Notes: generated by a model not told the origin, from the sequence alone. Counted from the first letter of the stretch, positions 42,057-51,150 are shown. The stretch: 64,000 bases of DNA from Pedobacter yulinensis (GCF_003029735.1 NZ_KZ686269.1:1116001-1180000); one strand, 5' to 3'. Numbers and translations: made by a program.

Positions 42057-44794
42057 TATTTCTTCTGAACGTAGCTGAATTCATACCGGCCGCTCCCGGC
42101 CTCCACCTGCAGGTCGTTCCCAAGCCTGGTTACGCGGCTCAACCCGGTTGCTTTCTCCAGTGGCGCGTTGCCCTCTGCAACAGCTGCACCGGCAGCAGCG
42201 GGCAGGATGATGCGCGCCGTGCTGTTCGCGGGCACTTCGACCGTCAGGTTAAATTTGCCTTCTTTGAGCGTCCAGGCAGACAGCACCTTGCCATTTCCGG
42301 TTTCGAGCGTAGCTTTTACCTCAGAAAATCCGCCTCCTGGTTTTGGTGCGATGAGTATCTTTTTATATGCAGTAGAGCCCGGCTCCTGCCCGATTCCTGC
42401 CATTTGCCGGTACATCCATTCGCCAATGGCGCCATAGGCATAATGGTTAAAAGAATTCATTTTTGCGGTTTGAAAAGTACCGTTGGGCTTGATGCCATCC
42501 CATCGCTCCCAGATGGTGGTCGCTCCCTTTTTTACCGGGTACAGCCAGGACGGATAGGTCTCTTGTAAAAGCAGCCTGTAGGCAATGTCATTGTAGCCAA
42601 AGCGGCTGAGCACATGACACAGGTAAGGTGTGCCTAAAAATCCGGTAGTGAGGTGATCGTTGTAAGACCTGATGTTTTCAACGAGCCGTTCTGCCGCCTG
42701 GCTGCGCAGCGCTTCTGGCAGCAGGTCAAAATGCAGTGCGAGCACATAAGCCGTTTGCGAACCGGATACCAGCCGGCCCGATGGGGTAACATATTCCCGC
42801 ATAAATGCGTTCTTCACGTCTTTAAGCATCGCAGTATACTGTTTCTCGTCCTGTTCCCTGCCCAGAATCCGGGCCGCATCGATTACATGCTGCAGTGAGG
42901 CTGCCCAGAACGCCTGCGCGATCAGGTACTTATCTGTAATCGCAGATTTTCCGTCACGATCGTCATCAAGTTCATAAAACAACCAATCACCATAATGCCG
43001 GCCGCTGTTCCACAGGTCATTTTTGCTCATGCTCCTGATGTAACCGACCCAGGCCTTCATGCTGTTGTACTGGGAATCGAGTAAGGCACGGTCGCCGTAA
43101 GCCAGGTAAAAATTCCAGGGAATGATGGTCGAAGCATCTCCCCAACCCGCCGATCCTGAATTGGCCTGCTCCCGGATGTCCGGGATAACGGCAGGGACCA
43201 TGCCGTTCGGTAGCTGATCGGCTTTCAGGTCGCGAAGCCATTTGATAAAAAAGCCCGATACATCCATGTTGAAAGCGGCTGTATTGAAAAAGACCTGTGC
43301 ATCGCCGGTCCAGCCGAGACGCTCATCACGCTGCGGACAGTCGGTCGGTACGTCAATAAAATTACCCTTCTGGCCCCATTGAATGTTGTGCTGCAGCTGG
43401 TTCACGAGGGCGTTCGATGTGAGGAACGTACCATTCGGATCCATATCAGAGTAGAGCGCCCTGGCCATCAGGCTGCTGCTGTCTGGCAAGCCACGATATC
43501 CGGTAATGCGGAGATATCGGAAGCCCTGCCAGGTAAACCGCGGACTGTACCACCGCTCTTTACCGTCGAGAACAAAGGTGTTTTGCTGCGCGGCTGCACG
43601 CAGGTTTTCGGTATAAAACCTCCCCTCTTTGTCGAGTACCTCAGCGTGTTGTACATGTACACTGTCGCCGGGCCTTCCTTTTAACCTGAGTATGGCCCAG
43701 CCCACCAGGTTCTGACCGAAGTCGACCAGCAACTCCTGCGGGCCCAGCCGGGTGATCTTTACCGGCCGGATACGCTCTTGTTTTTTCACAGCCGGCCCTA
43801 CCGGTGCAACCAGTTTGCCGGCAGGAGCATTCATGGACCTCACACCCAGCCAATTTTTTGCATCGAAGCCAGGCAAAGAAGCAGGGCGTTCGCGGCGGGC
43901 ATCATAGACTTCTCCATTGTAAATGTCTGACGCGCGTACAGGCCCGTCAAAAGCGCTTTGCCAGCTGTTGTCTGATACGACATATTGTTTGCGGCCATCT
44001 GCGTAGGTAATGACAAGCTGGTAAAGCAGCGCGGCCTCGCGGCCATAAATTGCCCGGCTCCCTTTGTAACCCAGGTTGCCCCGGTACCAGCCGTCGCCTA
44101 CCATGGTGAGGGCGGCATTGTCGCCGGGTTTAAGCTGCGCTGTCACATCATAAGTCTGGTACTGGATGCGGTGGTTGTAGGAGGTCCAGCCGGGCGCCAG
44201 GCAATCTTCACTGATGCGGCTGCCGTTCAGAAAGGTTTCATAGAGCCCGAGGGCGGTTGTATAAAGCCTGGCCGATTTGATGGGGCCATTGATCCTGAAG
44301 ACCTTCCTGAATTCGGCAGCGGGCGCTGCCTTGCCACCGGTTTCGCGTACGCTCGTAATCCACTGTGCTTTCCAGTCGTCGGTCTGCAGCAGGCCGGTCT
44401 CCCATAAGGCAGGTTCAGACCAGGCCGATACTTTGTTGCGGTTGTCCCAAACCCGTACCTGCCAGAAGTACCGAGTTGCCGAAGTAAGTGCCGGGCCTTT
44501 GTATTCAACATGGAGGTTTTGATCGGAGCTAACTTTTCCGCTTGTCCAGATTGTTTTTGTACCCGGTTGGGTAAAAACACGCAGTTCATATGCCTTTTGC
44601 ATGGCAGCCCTTACCTGGCTGTGCAGCTTCCAGCTGAAGGCTGGCCGGGGTTCATCGGTACCCAGCGGGTTGTACCGGTAATTTGTGCGCAGCGACCGCG
44701 TACTCAGTTGTGCGCCCGCAGAAAAAGTGAACAATAAAAGCGAAACAATATAAAATCCTGAAAACATCAGGGTTTTGAATGAAAATTTAGTCAT
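42056..44794 (-). CDS. GH78 alpha-L-rhamnosidase
   Basis: A 912-residue secreted enzyme with a signal peptide (about 1-28, ending AGA-Q). It has N-terminal fibronectin-like and beta-sandwich domains ('TNYRYNPLGTDEPRPAFSW', then 'GWTSYNHRIQYQTYDVT'). The (alpha/alpha)6 catalytic domain shows the GH78 signature 'CPQRDERLGWTGD' with the catalytic acid region, and 'TTIWERWDGIKPNG' further on. It cleaves alpha-L-rhamnosyl bonds. It is the first gene of a two-gene operon with GH106. No SusC/SusD, sugar kinase or transporter gene lies next to them. Confidence 0.93.
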   Translation of the reverse strand: MTKFSFKTLMFSGFYIVSLLLFTFSAGAQLSTRSLRTNYRYNPLGTDEPRPAFSWKLHSQVRAAMQKAYELRVFTQPGTKTIWTSGKVSSDQNLHVEYKGPALTSATRYFWQVRVWDNRNKVSAWSEPALWETGLLQTDDWKAQWITSVRETGGKAAPAAEFRKVFRINGPIKSARLYTTALGLYETFLNGSRISEDCLAPGWTSYNHRIQYQTYDVTAQLKPGDNAALTMVGDGWYRGNLGYKGSRAIYGREAALLYQLVITYADGRKQYVVSDNSWQSAFDGPVRASDIYNGEVYDARRERPASLPGFDAKNWLGVRSMNAPAGKLVAPVGPAVKKQERIRPVKITRLGPQELLVDFGQNLVGWAILRLKGRPGDSVHVQHAEVLDKEGRFYTENLRAAAQQNTFVLDGKERWYSPRFTWQGFRYLRITGYRGLPDSSSLMARALYSDMDPNGTFLTSNALVNQLQHNIQWGQKGNFIDVPTDCPQRDERLGWTGDAQVFFNTAAFNMDVSGFFIKWLRDLKADQLPNGMVPAVIPDIREQANSGSAGWGDASTIIPWNFYLAYGDRALLDSQYNSMKAWVGYIRSMSKNDLWNSGRHYGDWLFYELDDDRDGKSAITDKYLIAQAFWAASLQHVIDAARILGREQDEKQYTAMLKDVKNAFMREYVTPSGRLVSGSQTAYVLALHFDLLPEALRSQAAERLVENIRSYNDHLTTGFLGTPYLCHVLSRFGYNDIAYRLLLQETYPSWLYPVKKGATTIWERWDGIKPNGTFQTAKMNSFNHYAYGAIGEWMYRQMAGIGQEPGSTAYKKILIAPKPGGGFSEVKATLETGNGKVLSAWTLKEGKFNLTVEVPANSTARIILPAAAGAAVAEGNAPLEKATGLSRVTRLGNDLQVEAGSGRYEFSYVQKK

Positions 44795-45129
44795 AAGCCC
44801 GGCTTACAATATTTGGTTTAGCTAAAAATGCGCAACCGCGCCCATTTCGGCGTCCTGTACTGTTCTGTCTCGTCGTTTTATTACGTTAATTTTAATTGCC
44901 AACTTCCTGATACAGGTGAGCAAAATAAAACAAAATCGCAAGCAAACGAAATAAAGGCCTGACTATGGCAACCGGAGGAACGGCCCTGGCAAATGGCCGG
45001 CCATGGGGCACATGTGCCGGGCGCTCAGGAAGATTTTGCTGCGAATGGCTGGTGCATCTTTTCCAATTCCCGGAAATTGGCTAATTTCAGCCGGTGCCGG
45101 GAGAACGAAGGGCTGCCAGCCAAAATTAT
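44795..45129. other. 335-base divergent region before the subtilisin gene
   Basis: No gene is seen. The left 130 bases are AT-rich and should carry the GH78 promoter. At 45063-45080 an inverted repeat CCAATT-N6-AATTGG lies 50 bases upstream of the subtilisin start and could be an operator or leader hairpin. No clean -33/-7 pair is visible in either direction. Confidence 0.4.
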
Positions 45130-47940
45130 ATGAAAAAAATTCTGTTCATCCTGCTCTGTTGCAGCATCGAATGTCTGGCGCAGGTCGCCCCGGTCCAAAA
45201 ACGGCGATTTGTACTTCCCGCCGGCGTCACCGACCAGCATTACCTGCCCAATACCGTGATCGTAAAATTTAGGCAGGAGCCCAAAGTGAATGGTATAGCG
45301 GTTTCACAGGGGAACATGACGCTCGGCAAAGGCCGCATCATGTCTGTCAGGCAGCCATTCGCTTCCGCAGCCAGGTTGCCACAAACCGCAGCGGTGCCGG
45401 CCGGTCTTGATAAGATTTATGAGCTCAAATTGTCTGCACAGGCAGATGTGGTCGCGTCGATAAATGAATTACTAACAGACCAGAATGTGGTCTATGCCGA
45501 ACCGAGTTACATTTACCGGACTGGTTATACACCGAACGACCCGGGCGTAGCACAAAGCCCTTACCTGTCGCAGGTACGTGCGCCACAGGCCTGGGATCTG
45601 CTGACACAGGCTTCGGGCGTGGTCATTGCAATCGTAGATTCGGGCAGCGAGACCAGCCACCCTGACCTTGCACCCAACTTATTTTTGAACACCGCCGACC
45701 CGGTAAACGGCGTGGATGATGATGGGGATGGATTTACAGATAACTATTATGGCTGGGACTTCGCCGGCGCAAGCACCAATAACCCGGTCACCGATAATGA
45801 CCCGAACGTAAAATCCCGCAACAGCCAGCACGGCATTCACGTGAGCGGCCTGGCTTCAGCAGTTTCAAACAATGGCCTCGGCGTAGCAAGCATTGCCGGT
45901 TCAGCAAAACTCATGATCATCAAAGCCGGGCCGGATGATAATGCGACATTGATTTCGAAAGGCTATGAAGGCATCAAGTATGCCGCCGACCATGGCGCGC
46001 AAATTATCAATTGCTCCTGGTCGGGTCCGGTAGGTGGCGCCTATGGCCGCGATGTCGTGAATTATGCCCTTGCCCGCGGGTGTCTCATCGTTGCGGCCGC
46101 CGGCAACAGTAACGCTGAGCAGCCAGAATATCCTGCGGCCTATGAAGGCGTGCTGGCAGTAGCCGATGTTAACGGTACCGATGCAAAGAGCGGCACCTCG
46201 AACTATGGCCGCCACATTGGTATCGCCGCGCCCGGAACATCGATCTACAGCACCATGTACGACAAAAGTTACGGATTTCTTTCAGGAACATCAATGTCAA
46301 CGCCCATCGTGACGAGCGCTGCTGCCCTGGTCAAAACGCACCGTCCCGCCTATGATGCCCGGCAGATCGGAGAACTGCTTCGCGTAACTGCCGATCCAAT
46401 TTTCAACGGCACGAACTACAGCGAAAAAATGGGCAGCGGCAGGCTGAACGTATTCCGTGCCATGACAGAAAACCCAGCCTCAGTGCGCATTGCAGCATTG
46501 CGGGCAACAAATCCCTTTGGTAATTACCGCGCCGGCGATACGCTCCGCCTTTTTGTAGACCTCAAAAACTTTCTGATACCCGTTACCGGCCTTAGCGTCA
46601 GGCTCTCCACCACCAACCCCTCAGTGAGAATCCGCAATCCCGAAATATCTGTCGGCAATATGGCTACCGGAGCAATCAGGACAGCCACTGAGCCGTTCAG
46701 CATTGACGTTCTGCCAGGAATATCTGATAATGAAGTCGTTGAATTCAGACTTAGCCTTAATGGCAACGGCGGAGTGTACCAGGATTATGCATATTTTAAC
46801 CAAACTTTTGCGCTCGATTACCTGAATTACCGGGTCAATGAAATCAGTACCACCCTGACCAGCAACGGACGCATCGGCTTTAAGGAAAATACCAGTAACA
46901 TCGGGCAGGGCTTTCGCTACAAAGACCAGAACCTGTTGTTCGAGGCCTCTCTGATGATCGGTACGGAGTCCGGAAAACTGGCCAACAACGTCCGGGCGAC
47001 CGACCTCACTGCAGATGAAGATTTCGTCAAACGAACGGCTGCCAAACTGGTCAGCAACGACGCGCGCCTTTTTGAGGCCAGCGCCAGCTTCGACGATCGC
47101 GATGCGCCGAACAGACCCGGTGTCGTTGTTGAAAACAGGCATATCGCTTTCAAGGATACTGAACGCGCAAAAGCAGTGATCGTCAATTACGAGGTAAGCA
47201 ATCCGGGAACCGCGGGCCTGCAAGGCCTGTACCTTGGCCTGTTTACCGATTGGGATTTCGGCGATGGAACCGGCGAACTTGCGCGCTATGATAAGGCAAC
47301 CAAAACGGCGTTTTTCGAAGCAAAAACTGGCAAACATCCCTATGTCGGGATCAAACTGCTTAACAGATCTTTCCGTGCACTGTATACACCCCTTTCAGCT
47401 TCGCTGGCGGGCAACGCGCTGACCGACCGCAGCTTCACGGCCAGTGAAAAACTGCAGCTGCTGCTTTCGGGCGTAAGCAGCGACGGCCTTGGCCAGAATG
47501 TAAATGGCAATGCAGATGTTTGTTTTGTGACGGGCTACGGACCGGTTTCAATAGCCGCGGGCGCGAAACAGGTATTTAGTTTTGCGATCATAGCCGGCGA
47601 CAGCCAAGAAGAAATAACCCAAACCGCAGCTGCACTCGCGCAGGCCTACCCCGTTCCGGGTGATGCAGGCACTGAGAATGCCCTTGTTTTGAAACAAAAT
47701 TACCCCAACCCGGTAAGTAACCTGACCACGATAGAATTTAACCTGCCCGAAGGCGGGCAAACCGAACTGGCTGTATTCGATACTCAGGGAAAGCGTATGG
47801 CCGTGATTGCAAGCGGCTTGCTCGAAGCGGGAAGCCATCAGTTCGATTATAAACCGGGCGGCCTGGCGCCGGGCATTTACATTTACAGGCTTACCACGGG
47901 TTATGGTTCCAAAAGCGCCAAGATGATTATCATGCCTTAA
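45130..47940 (+). CDS. Secreted S8 (subtilisin-like) peptidase with T9SS type A sorting domain
   Basis: A 936-residue extracellular protease. A signal peptide (1-18) and an inhibitor-like prodomain (about 35-130) precede the catalytic domain. The triad is D170 ('AIVDSGS'), H234 ('SQHGIHVSG') and S388 ('GTSMSTPI'). A beta-rich middle region follows. The last 80 residues ('KQNYPNPVSNLTTIEF ... APGIYIYRL ... SAKMIIM') form a type A T9SS sorting domain, so the protein is exported through the type IX system. The upstream ATG at 45094 would add 12 polar residues before the signal peptide, so 45130 is preferred. Confidence 0.93.
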   Translation: MKKILFILLCCSIECLAQVAPVQKRRFVLPAGVTDQHYLPNTVIVKFRQEPKVNGIAVSQGNMTLGKGRIMSVRQPFASAARLPQTAAVPAGLDKIYELKLSAQADVVASINELLTDQNVVYAEPSYIYRTGYTPNDPGVAQSPYLSQVRAPQAWDLLTQASGVVIAIVDSGSETSHPDLAPNLFLNTADPVNGVDDDGDGFTDNYYGWDFAGASTNNPVTDNDPNVKSRNSQHGIHVSGLASAVSNNGLGVASIAGSAKLMIIKAGPDDNATLISKGYEGIKYAADHGAQIINCSWSGPVGGAYGRDVVNYALARGCLIVAAAGNSNAEQPEYPAAYEGVLAVADVNGTDAKSGTSNYGRHIGIAAPGTSIYSTMYDKSYGFLSGTSMSTPIVTSAAALVKTHRPAYDARQIGELLRVTADPIFNGTNYSEKMGSGRLNVFRAMTENPASVRIAALRATNPFGNYRAGDTLRLFVDLKNFLIPVTGLSVRLSTTNPSVRIRNPEISVGNMATGAIRTATEPFSIDVLPGISDNEVVEFRLSLNGNGGVYQDYAYFNQTFALDYLNYRVNEISTTLTSNGRIGFKENTSNIGQGFRYKDQNLLFEASLMIGTESGKLANNVRATDLTADEDFVKRTAAKLVSNDARLFEASASFDDRDAPNRPGVVVENRHIAFKDTERAKAVIVNYEVSNPGTAGLQGLYLGLFTDWDFGDGTGELARYDKATKTAFFEAKTGKHPYVGIKLLNRSFRALYTPLSASLAGNALTDRSFTASEKLQLLLSGVSSDGLGQNVNGNADVCFVTGYGPVSIAAGAKQVFSFAIIAGDSQEEITQTAAALAQAYPVPGDAGTENALVLKQNYPNPVSNLTTIEFNLPEGGQTELAVFDTQGKRMAVIASGLLEAGSHQFDYKPGGLAPGIYIYRLTTGYGSKSAKMIIMP

Positions 47941-48017
47941 AACGGTACAGACAGAAAGTTACGCCTGTCCACCAAACAAGGCAGCCTGCGACTTGTTAAA
48001 TGGAAACACGAGGCAAA

Positions 48018-48512
48018 ATGGCAAAACTCAGCGCCGGTTTATTGGTTTACCGCAACACGCCCCGGGGGCCGGAATTCCTTCTTGCACACCCTGGCGGACC
48101 GCTGTTTGTACGGCGCGATGAGGGCTGGTGGTCCGTTCCCAAAGGTGAGCCCGAACCCGGCGAAGCGCTCCTGCAGGCGGCCTTGCGGGAGTTCAGTGAG
48201 GAAACCGGGTTGACACCATCTGGCCCCTATCTTGAACTCCAGCCCATTACACAAAAAGGCGGCAAGCAAGTGCATTGCTGGGCCTGTGAAGGCGCATTCG
48301 ATGGTGGACAGGTAAAGGCCAACACCTTTCGAATGGAATGGCCGCCCCGTTCGGGCAAGTTCGGCGAGTTCGCAGAGGTCGACCGGATCGAGTGGTTCGA
48401 TGCAGGCACCGCGCGGGTTAAAATAAACGCCGCACAAGCCGACCTGATCACCGAGCTGGAGCGTCTGCTTCAGGCCAGATCGCGGGCAACACATCAAAAT
48501 AATTTGCTCTAA
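48018..48512 (+). CDS. Nudix hydrolase
   Basis: A 164-residue cytoplasmic pyrophosphohydrolase. The Nudix box is complete as G-x5-E-x7-R-E-x-x-E-E-x-G ('GEPEPGEALLQAALREFSEETGL'-like block, about residues 43-65). The N-terminus 'SAGLLVYRN' and 'WWSVPKGE' resemble diadenosine-polyphosphate hydrolases and NUDIX domains acting on nucleotide substrates; the exact substrate is unknown. An in-frame ATG at 48000 exists; the ATG at 48018 begins directly at the first conserved strand and is preferred. Confidence 0.85.
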   Translation: MAKLSAGLLVYRNTPRGPEFLLAHPGGPLFVRRDEGWWSVPKGEPEPGEALLQAALREFSEETGLTPSGPYLELQPITQKGGKQVHCWACEGAFDGGQVKANTFRMEWPPRSGKFGEFAEVDRIEWFDAGTARVKINAAQADLITELERLLQARSRATHQNNLL

Positions 48513-48544
48513 ATCACCACTTTACTGTATTTATTAAAATTTTC

Positions 48545-48578
48545 CTTGACCCTCACCCCGGGTCATGGCCTAGCTTTG
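48545..48578 (+). promoter_or_regulatory. MerR-type promoter with over-long spacer and dyad operator
   Basis: CTTG (48545-48548) and a perfect TAGCTTTG -7 box (48571-48578) are separated by 22 bases, compared with 19 in the best promoter of this window (61261-61291). Within the spacer region the dyad TGACCC-N7-GGGTCA (48547-48552 / 48560-48565) lies between the boxes. A stretched spacer holding a dyad is the hallmark of MerR-activated promoters, here directly upstream of the regulator itself. Confidence 0.7.
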
Positions 48579-48595
48579 CGGGTAAATCGTACACC

Positions 48596-49372
48596 ATGAA
48601 TAAACAACAGTATACAGTCAGGCAGGTATCTCGCCTGTCTGGCGTAAGTGTGCGCACGCTGCACCTCTATGACGGCAATGGTTTGCTGAAGCCAGCCCTG
48701 CGGTCGCCCTCCGGATACCGCCTGTATGGATCGGCCCAGCTGCTGCGTCTGCAGCAGATCCTGTTTTACCGGGAGCTGGATGTACCGCTGAAAGCGATCG
48801 CCCGCATACTGGATGAGCCCGGATTTGACCTTGTTGCAGCCCTTAATGGTCACCGCAAAGCGCTTTCAGCCAAGCGGGCGCGGCTCGGCACACTGCTAAA
48901 AAATATTGACAACACCATTTATAAACTAAAGAGCAAAACCATGTTATCACCAGAAGAACTCTATGACGGCATGCCACACGATGAGGCTGCAGCTTATCGG
49001 AAAGGTGCTGTAGCCGCCTATGGCGCAGAAGTTGTTGCACACGCCGAGCGCCACCTGGAAAAACTGTCGAAAGACGAACTGAAGCTGCTGGTGGCGAGGC
49101 AAAAATCGCTCGCTGCCGAGCTTTCCCGCCTGAAGCATAAGGATCCCGCAGATATCCAGGTACAGGATCTTGTGGAGGTGCACTACCACAATACGCGTCA
49201 GCTCTGGGGCACAGCCGGCGCAGCAGACAAACAGGCCGAGGCATACGAAGGGCTGGGCCAGCTTTACCTGAACGACGAACGCTTTACCCTGGAGCAGGGC
49301 GGCTCAGACCCGGCTTTTCGCTCATTCCTGAGCAGGGCGATATCAATCTTCGTGCATACGCGGTTGCTGTAA
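48596..49372 (+). CDS. MerR-family regulator with TipAS ligand domain
   Basis: A 258-residue transcription factor. The N-terminal MerR helix-turn-helix and wing are clear ('YTVRQVSRLSGVSVRTLHLYD', 'RSPSGYRLYG'), followed by the dimerisation coiled coil (about 80-110). The C-terminal part from about 120 matches the TipAS antibiotic-recognition domain ('AAYRKGAVAAYGAEVVAHAERHLEKL'-type helices). TipA-like proteins bind peptide antibiotics or other hydrophobic compounds and activate their own promoter. The dyad in the 22-base promoter spacer upstream fits autoregulation. It ends 4 bases before the convergent DUF3037 gene. Confidence 0.92.
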   Translation: MNKQQYTVRQVSRLSGVSVRTLHLYDGNGLLKPALRSPSGYRLYGSAQLLRLQQILFYRELDVPLKAIARILDEPGFDLVAALNGHRKALSAKRARLGTLLKNIDNTIYKLKSKTMLSPEELYDGMPHDEAAAYRKGAVAAYGAEVVAHAERHLEKLSKDELKLLVARQKSLAAELSRLKHKDPADIQVQDLVEVHYHNTRQLWGTAGAADKQAEAYEGLGQLYLNDERFTLEQGGSDPAFRSFLSRAISIFVHTRLL

Positions 49373-49376
49373 CACC

Positions 49377-49757
49377 TTACCCAACCAGCTGCGAAAACAA
49401 CCGCGAGAGGGTTTCAGCCGGCGAGGCGGTAAAGCCAGGATGCACTTTTGAACACTGGAGAATCGTGCTCCTGGTCGCCGTAAGCCACCTGAAGCGCGAG
49501 GCTGCGTCCAGTTCGGCAATTGGCGAACCACACGGGCGGCCTTCGCTGATGAGGCAGAATGTTTCCAGATGCGTGTGTATCTCTGCAGCATCGGTCTCTG
49601 GCGAGAGTGCCGAAAGCCGTTCTTCTGCCAGCGCGGTTTTCGTTTGAAGGAATTTTGCGCGCGCGCAATACAGCACCACACCAACATTGATGAACTCTTC
49701 ACGCTCCACACGCGGAACGAGGCGAATCACGGCATACTCAAACAGTTCCTCTTGCAT
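49377..49757 (-). CDS. DUF3037 protein
   Basis: A 126-residue protein of the DUF3037 family. The N-terminal strand 'YAVIRLVPRVEREEFINVGVVLYC' is the family hallmark. Function is unknown. It overlaps the 3' end of the HipA-like kinase gene by 20 bases and is read from the same strand, so the two are co-translated. DUF3037 genes commonly follow HipA-like genes, which suggests that the product works with the kinase, perhaps as substrate, regulator or antitoxin-like partner; that role is an inference. Confidence 0.88.
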   Translation of the reverse strand: MQEELFEYAVIRLVPRVEREEFINVGVVLYCARAKFLQTKTALAEERLSALSPETDAAEIHTHLETFCLISEGRPCGSPIAELDAASRFRWLTATRSTILQCSKVHPGFTASPAETLSRLFSQLVG

Positions 49758-50523
49758 CGATTGCCGCTTTTACGAAGACTGCCGAGTGGGCCAGCCTGGA
49801 GGTTAAGAACTGAACATAAGCTGCCCGGTACGCGGAAGGTGTATCAAATGTGCCGCCGGTCAACCACTCGTCGGGGATCAGCCCGACTATTCCGGCAATG
49901 ATTTCCGGGGTAAGCAGAGGTTTGAGTAAGGCATCCATTTCTTCCAGCCTGCCCGCACGGCGAAGCAACACGTGATCCTTAACCAGCAAAAAAGGTTTCA
50001 CAGCCTGATCTTCCCAGTTGTGCCAGGAATGGTGAAAGTACAGCGAGGCACCATGGTCAATTAGCCAGAGTTCCTTGTGCCACCACAACATATTGGTATT
50101 GCGGGCAGTTCTGTCCATATTGGTGAGCAGGCAATCCAGCCAGACGATTTTCGATGCCATTTCTTCATCTACAACGGAAACGGCAGGGTCAAAGGTGATT
50201 GATCCTGAAAGAAAGTGCAGCGCCAGGTTGAGCCCGGTACTGAATTTTAGCAGGTCCTGTATTTCCTCATCAGGTTCGGTCCGGCCAAAGGCCTCGTCCA
50301 GGTCGGCAAATACCAGTTCCGGTACCCGCAGTCCAAGTCGTCTGGCTATTTCACCTCCAATCAGTTCGGCGATCAGGGCATTTTCGCCCTGTCCGGCGCC
50401 GCGAAATTTAAGTACATACAAAAATCCGTCATCTGCTTCGGCAAGGGCTGGCATGGAGCCGCCTTCGCGCAATGGCGTAACGTATCGGGTAACGCGCACC
50501 CGGCGCAGCTTTAAGGCATTCAT
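49738..50523 (-). CDS. HipA-like kinase
   Basis: A 261-residue protein of the HipA/PI3-4-kinase-like fold, shorter than HipA itself (about 440) and lacking its N-terminal HipA subdomain. Residue K39 in 'YVLKFRGAGQG' is the likely ATP lysine. The catalytic loop is 'NMDRTARNTN' with the catalytic Asp, and 'LIDHGASL' gives the metal-binding Asp. The active site therefore looks complete. No HipB-like DNA-binding antitoxin is present; the partner is DUF3037. The ATG at 50523 is preferred over 50541 because a perfect TATATTTG -7 box (50529-50536) overlaps the latter. Confidence 0.85.
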   Translation of the reverse strand: MNALKLRRVRVTRYVTPLREGGSMPALAEADDGFLYVLKFRGAGQGENALIAELIGGEIARRLGLRVPELVFADLDEAFGRTEPDEEIQDLLKFSTGLNLALHFLSGSITFDPAVSVVDEEMASKIVWLDCLLTNMDRTARNTNMLWWHKELWLIDHGASLYFHHSWHNWEDQAVKPFLLVKDHVLLRRAGRLEEMDALLKPLLTPEIIAGIVGLIPDEWLTGGTFDTPSAYRAAYVQFLTSRLAHSAVFVKAAIDARGTV

Positions 50524-50528
50524 CGGGG

Positions 50529-50536
50529 CAAATATA
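50529..50536 (-). promoter_or_regulatory. -7 box giving a probably leaderless HipA-like mRNA
   Basis: TATATTTG on the minus strand matches the Bacteroidota -7 consensus exactly and ends five bases before the ATG at 50523. Transcription should begin at or next to the start codon. No good -33 TTTG lies 19 bases upstream, so the promoter is incomplete on paper. Confidence 0.45.
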
Positions 50537-50643
50537 CGCAATGACAGCGAACCGCTGTGCAGCCGCCACTCCCCTGCTGTTTAAAGTTGTGACAAACCTT
50601 TTCGCCTCGGGCATGTTGAAAATACAAACAAAATTGAATCACT

Positions 50644-51096
50644 ATGAAAACAGCAACAGTAAGCGCCGAAGTGCTTAACGATCTGGTAGAAATTAATAAT
50701 GACCGCATTGTCGGATATGAGAAAGCGCTTGAAGAATTACAAGAAGGAAACGAAGACCTGCGCACGCTCTTCCTGGAAATGATCGATCAGAGCCGTCAGT
50801 ATAGAATGGCACTCGGACAGGAAGTTGAAGTAATGGGCGAGGAAATGGAGAAGGGCACAACCACCTCGGGAAAGATCTACCGGGCCTGGATGGACGTTAA
50901 AGCGGTTTTTACCGGACATGACCGGAAGACCGTACTTGAAAATTGCGAGTTTGGCGAAGACGCTGCCCAAAAGGCCTATAAAATGGCACTCGATGAAACC
51001 GATATTTCTGCAGCGCTGCGTGACATGATCACCGAACAGAAATCAGGTCTTAAAGTAGCACACGACAAAATCAAGGCGCTGCGCGACAGCGAATAA
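50644..51096 (+). CDS. PA2169-type four-helix-bundle protein (DUF2383)
   Basis: A 150-residue, highly charged, all-helical protein resembling ferritin-like DUF2383 proteins. Typical blocks are 'LNDLVEINNDRIVGYEKALEEL', 'FLEMIDQSRQYRMALGQEV' and 'ENCEFGEDAAQKAYKMAL'. These proteins are often stress-induced in Bacteroidota and Proteobacteria; the function is not established. It stands alone between divergent HipA and a strong terminator. Confidence 0.9.
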   Translation: MKTATVSAEVLNDLVEINNDRIVGYEKALEELQEGNEDLRTLFLEMIDQSRQYRMALGQEVEVMGEEMEKGTTTSGKIYRAWMDVKAVFTGHDRKTVLENCEFGEDAAQKAYKMALDETDISAALRDMITEQKSGLKVAHDKIKALRDSE

Positions 51097-51118
51097 GATT
51101 GTCGACATATAATTACTG

Positions 51119-51150
51119 ACCGGTACGCCCTGCGTGCCGGTTTTTTTTTT
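51119..51150 (+). terminator. Terminator after DUF2383 gene
   Basis: A 10-bp stem ACCGGTACGC / GCGTGCCGGT (one T-G wobble), 3-base loop and a run of ten T. Confidence 0.9.

Noticed and set aside
49738..50523. Calling the kinase HipA with a classical HipAB toxin-antitoxin system
   Set aside because: There is no HipB-like helix-turn-helix gene and the protein lacks the HipA N-terminal subdomain, so only a HipA-like kinase is claimed.
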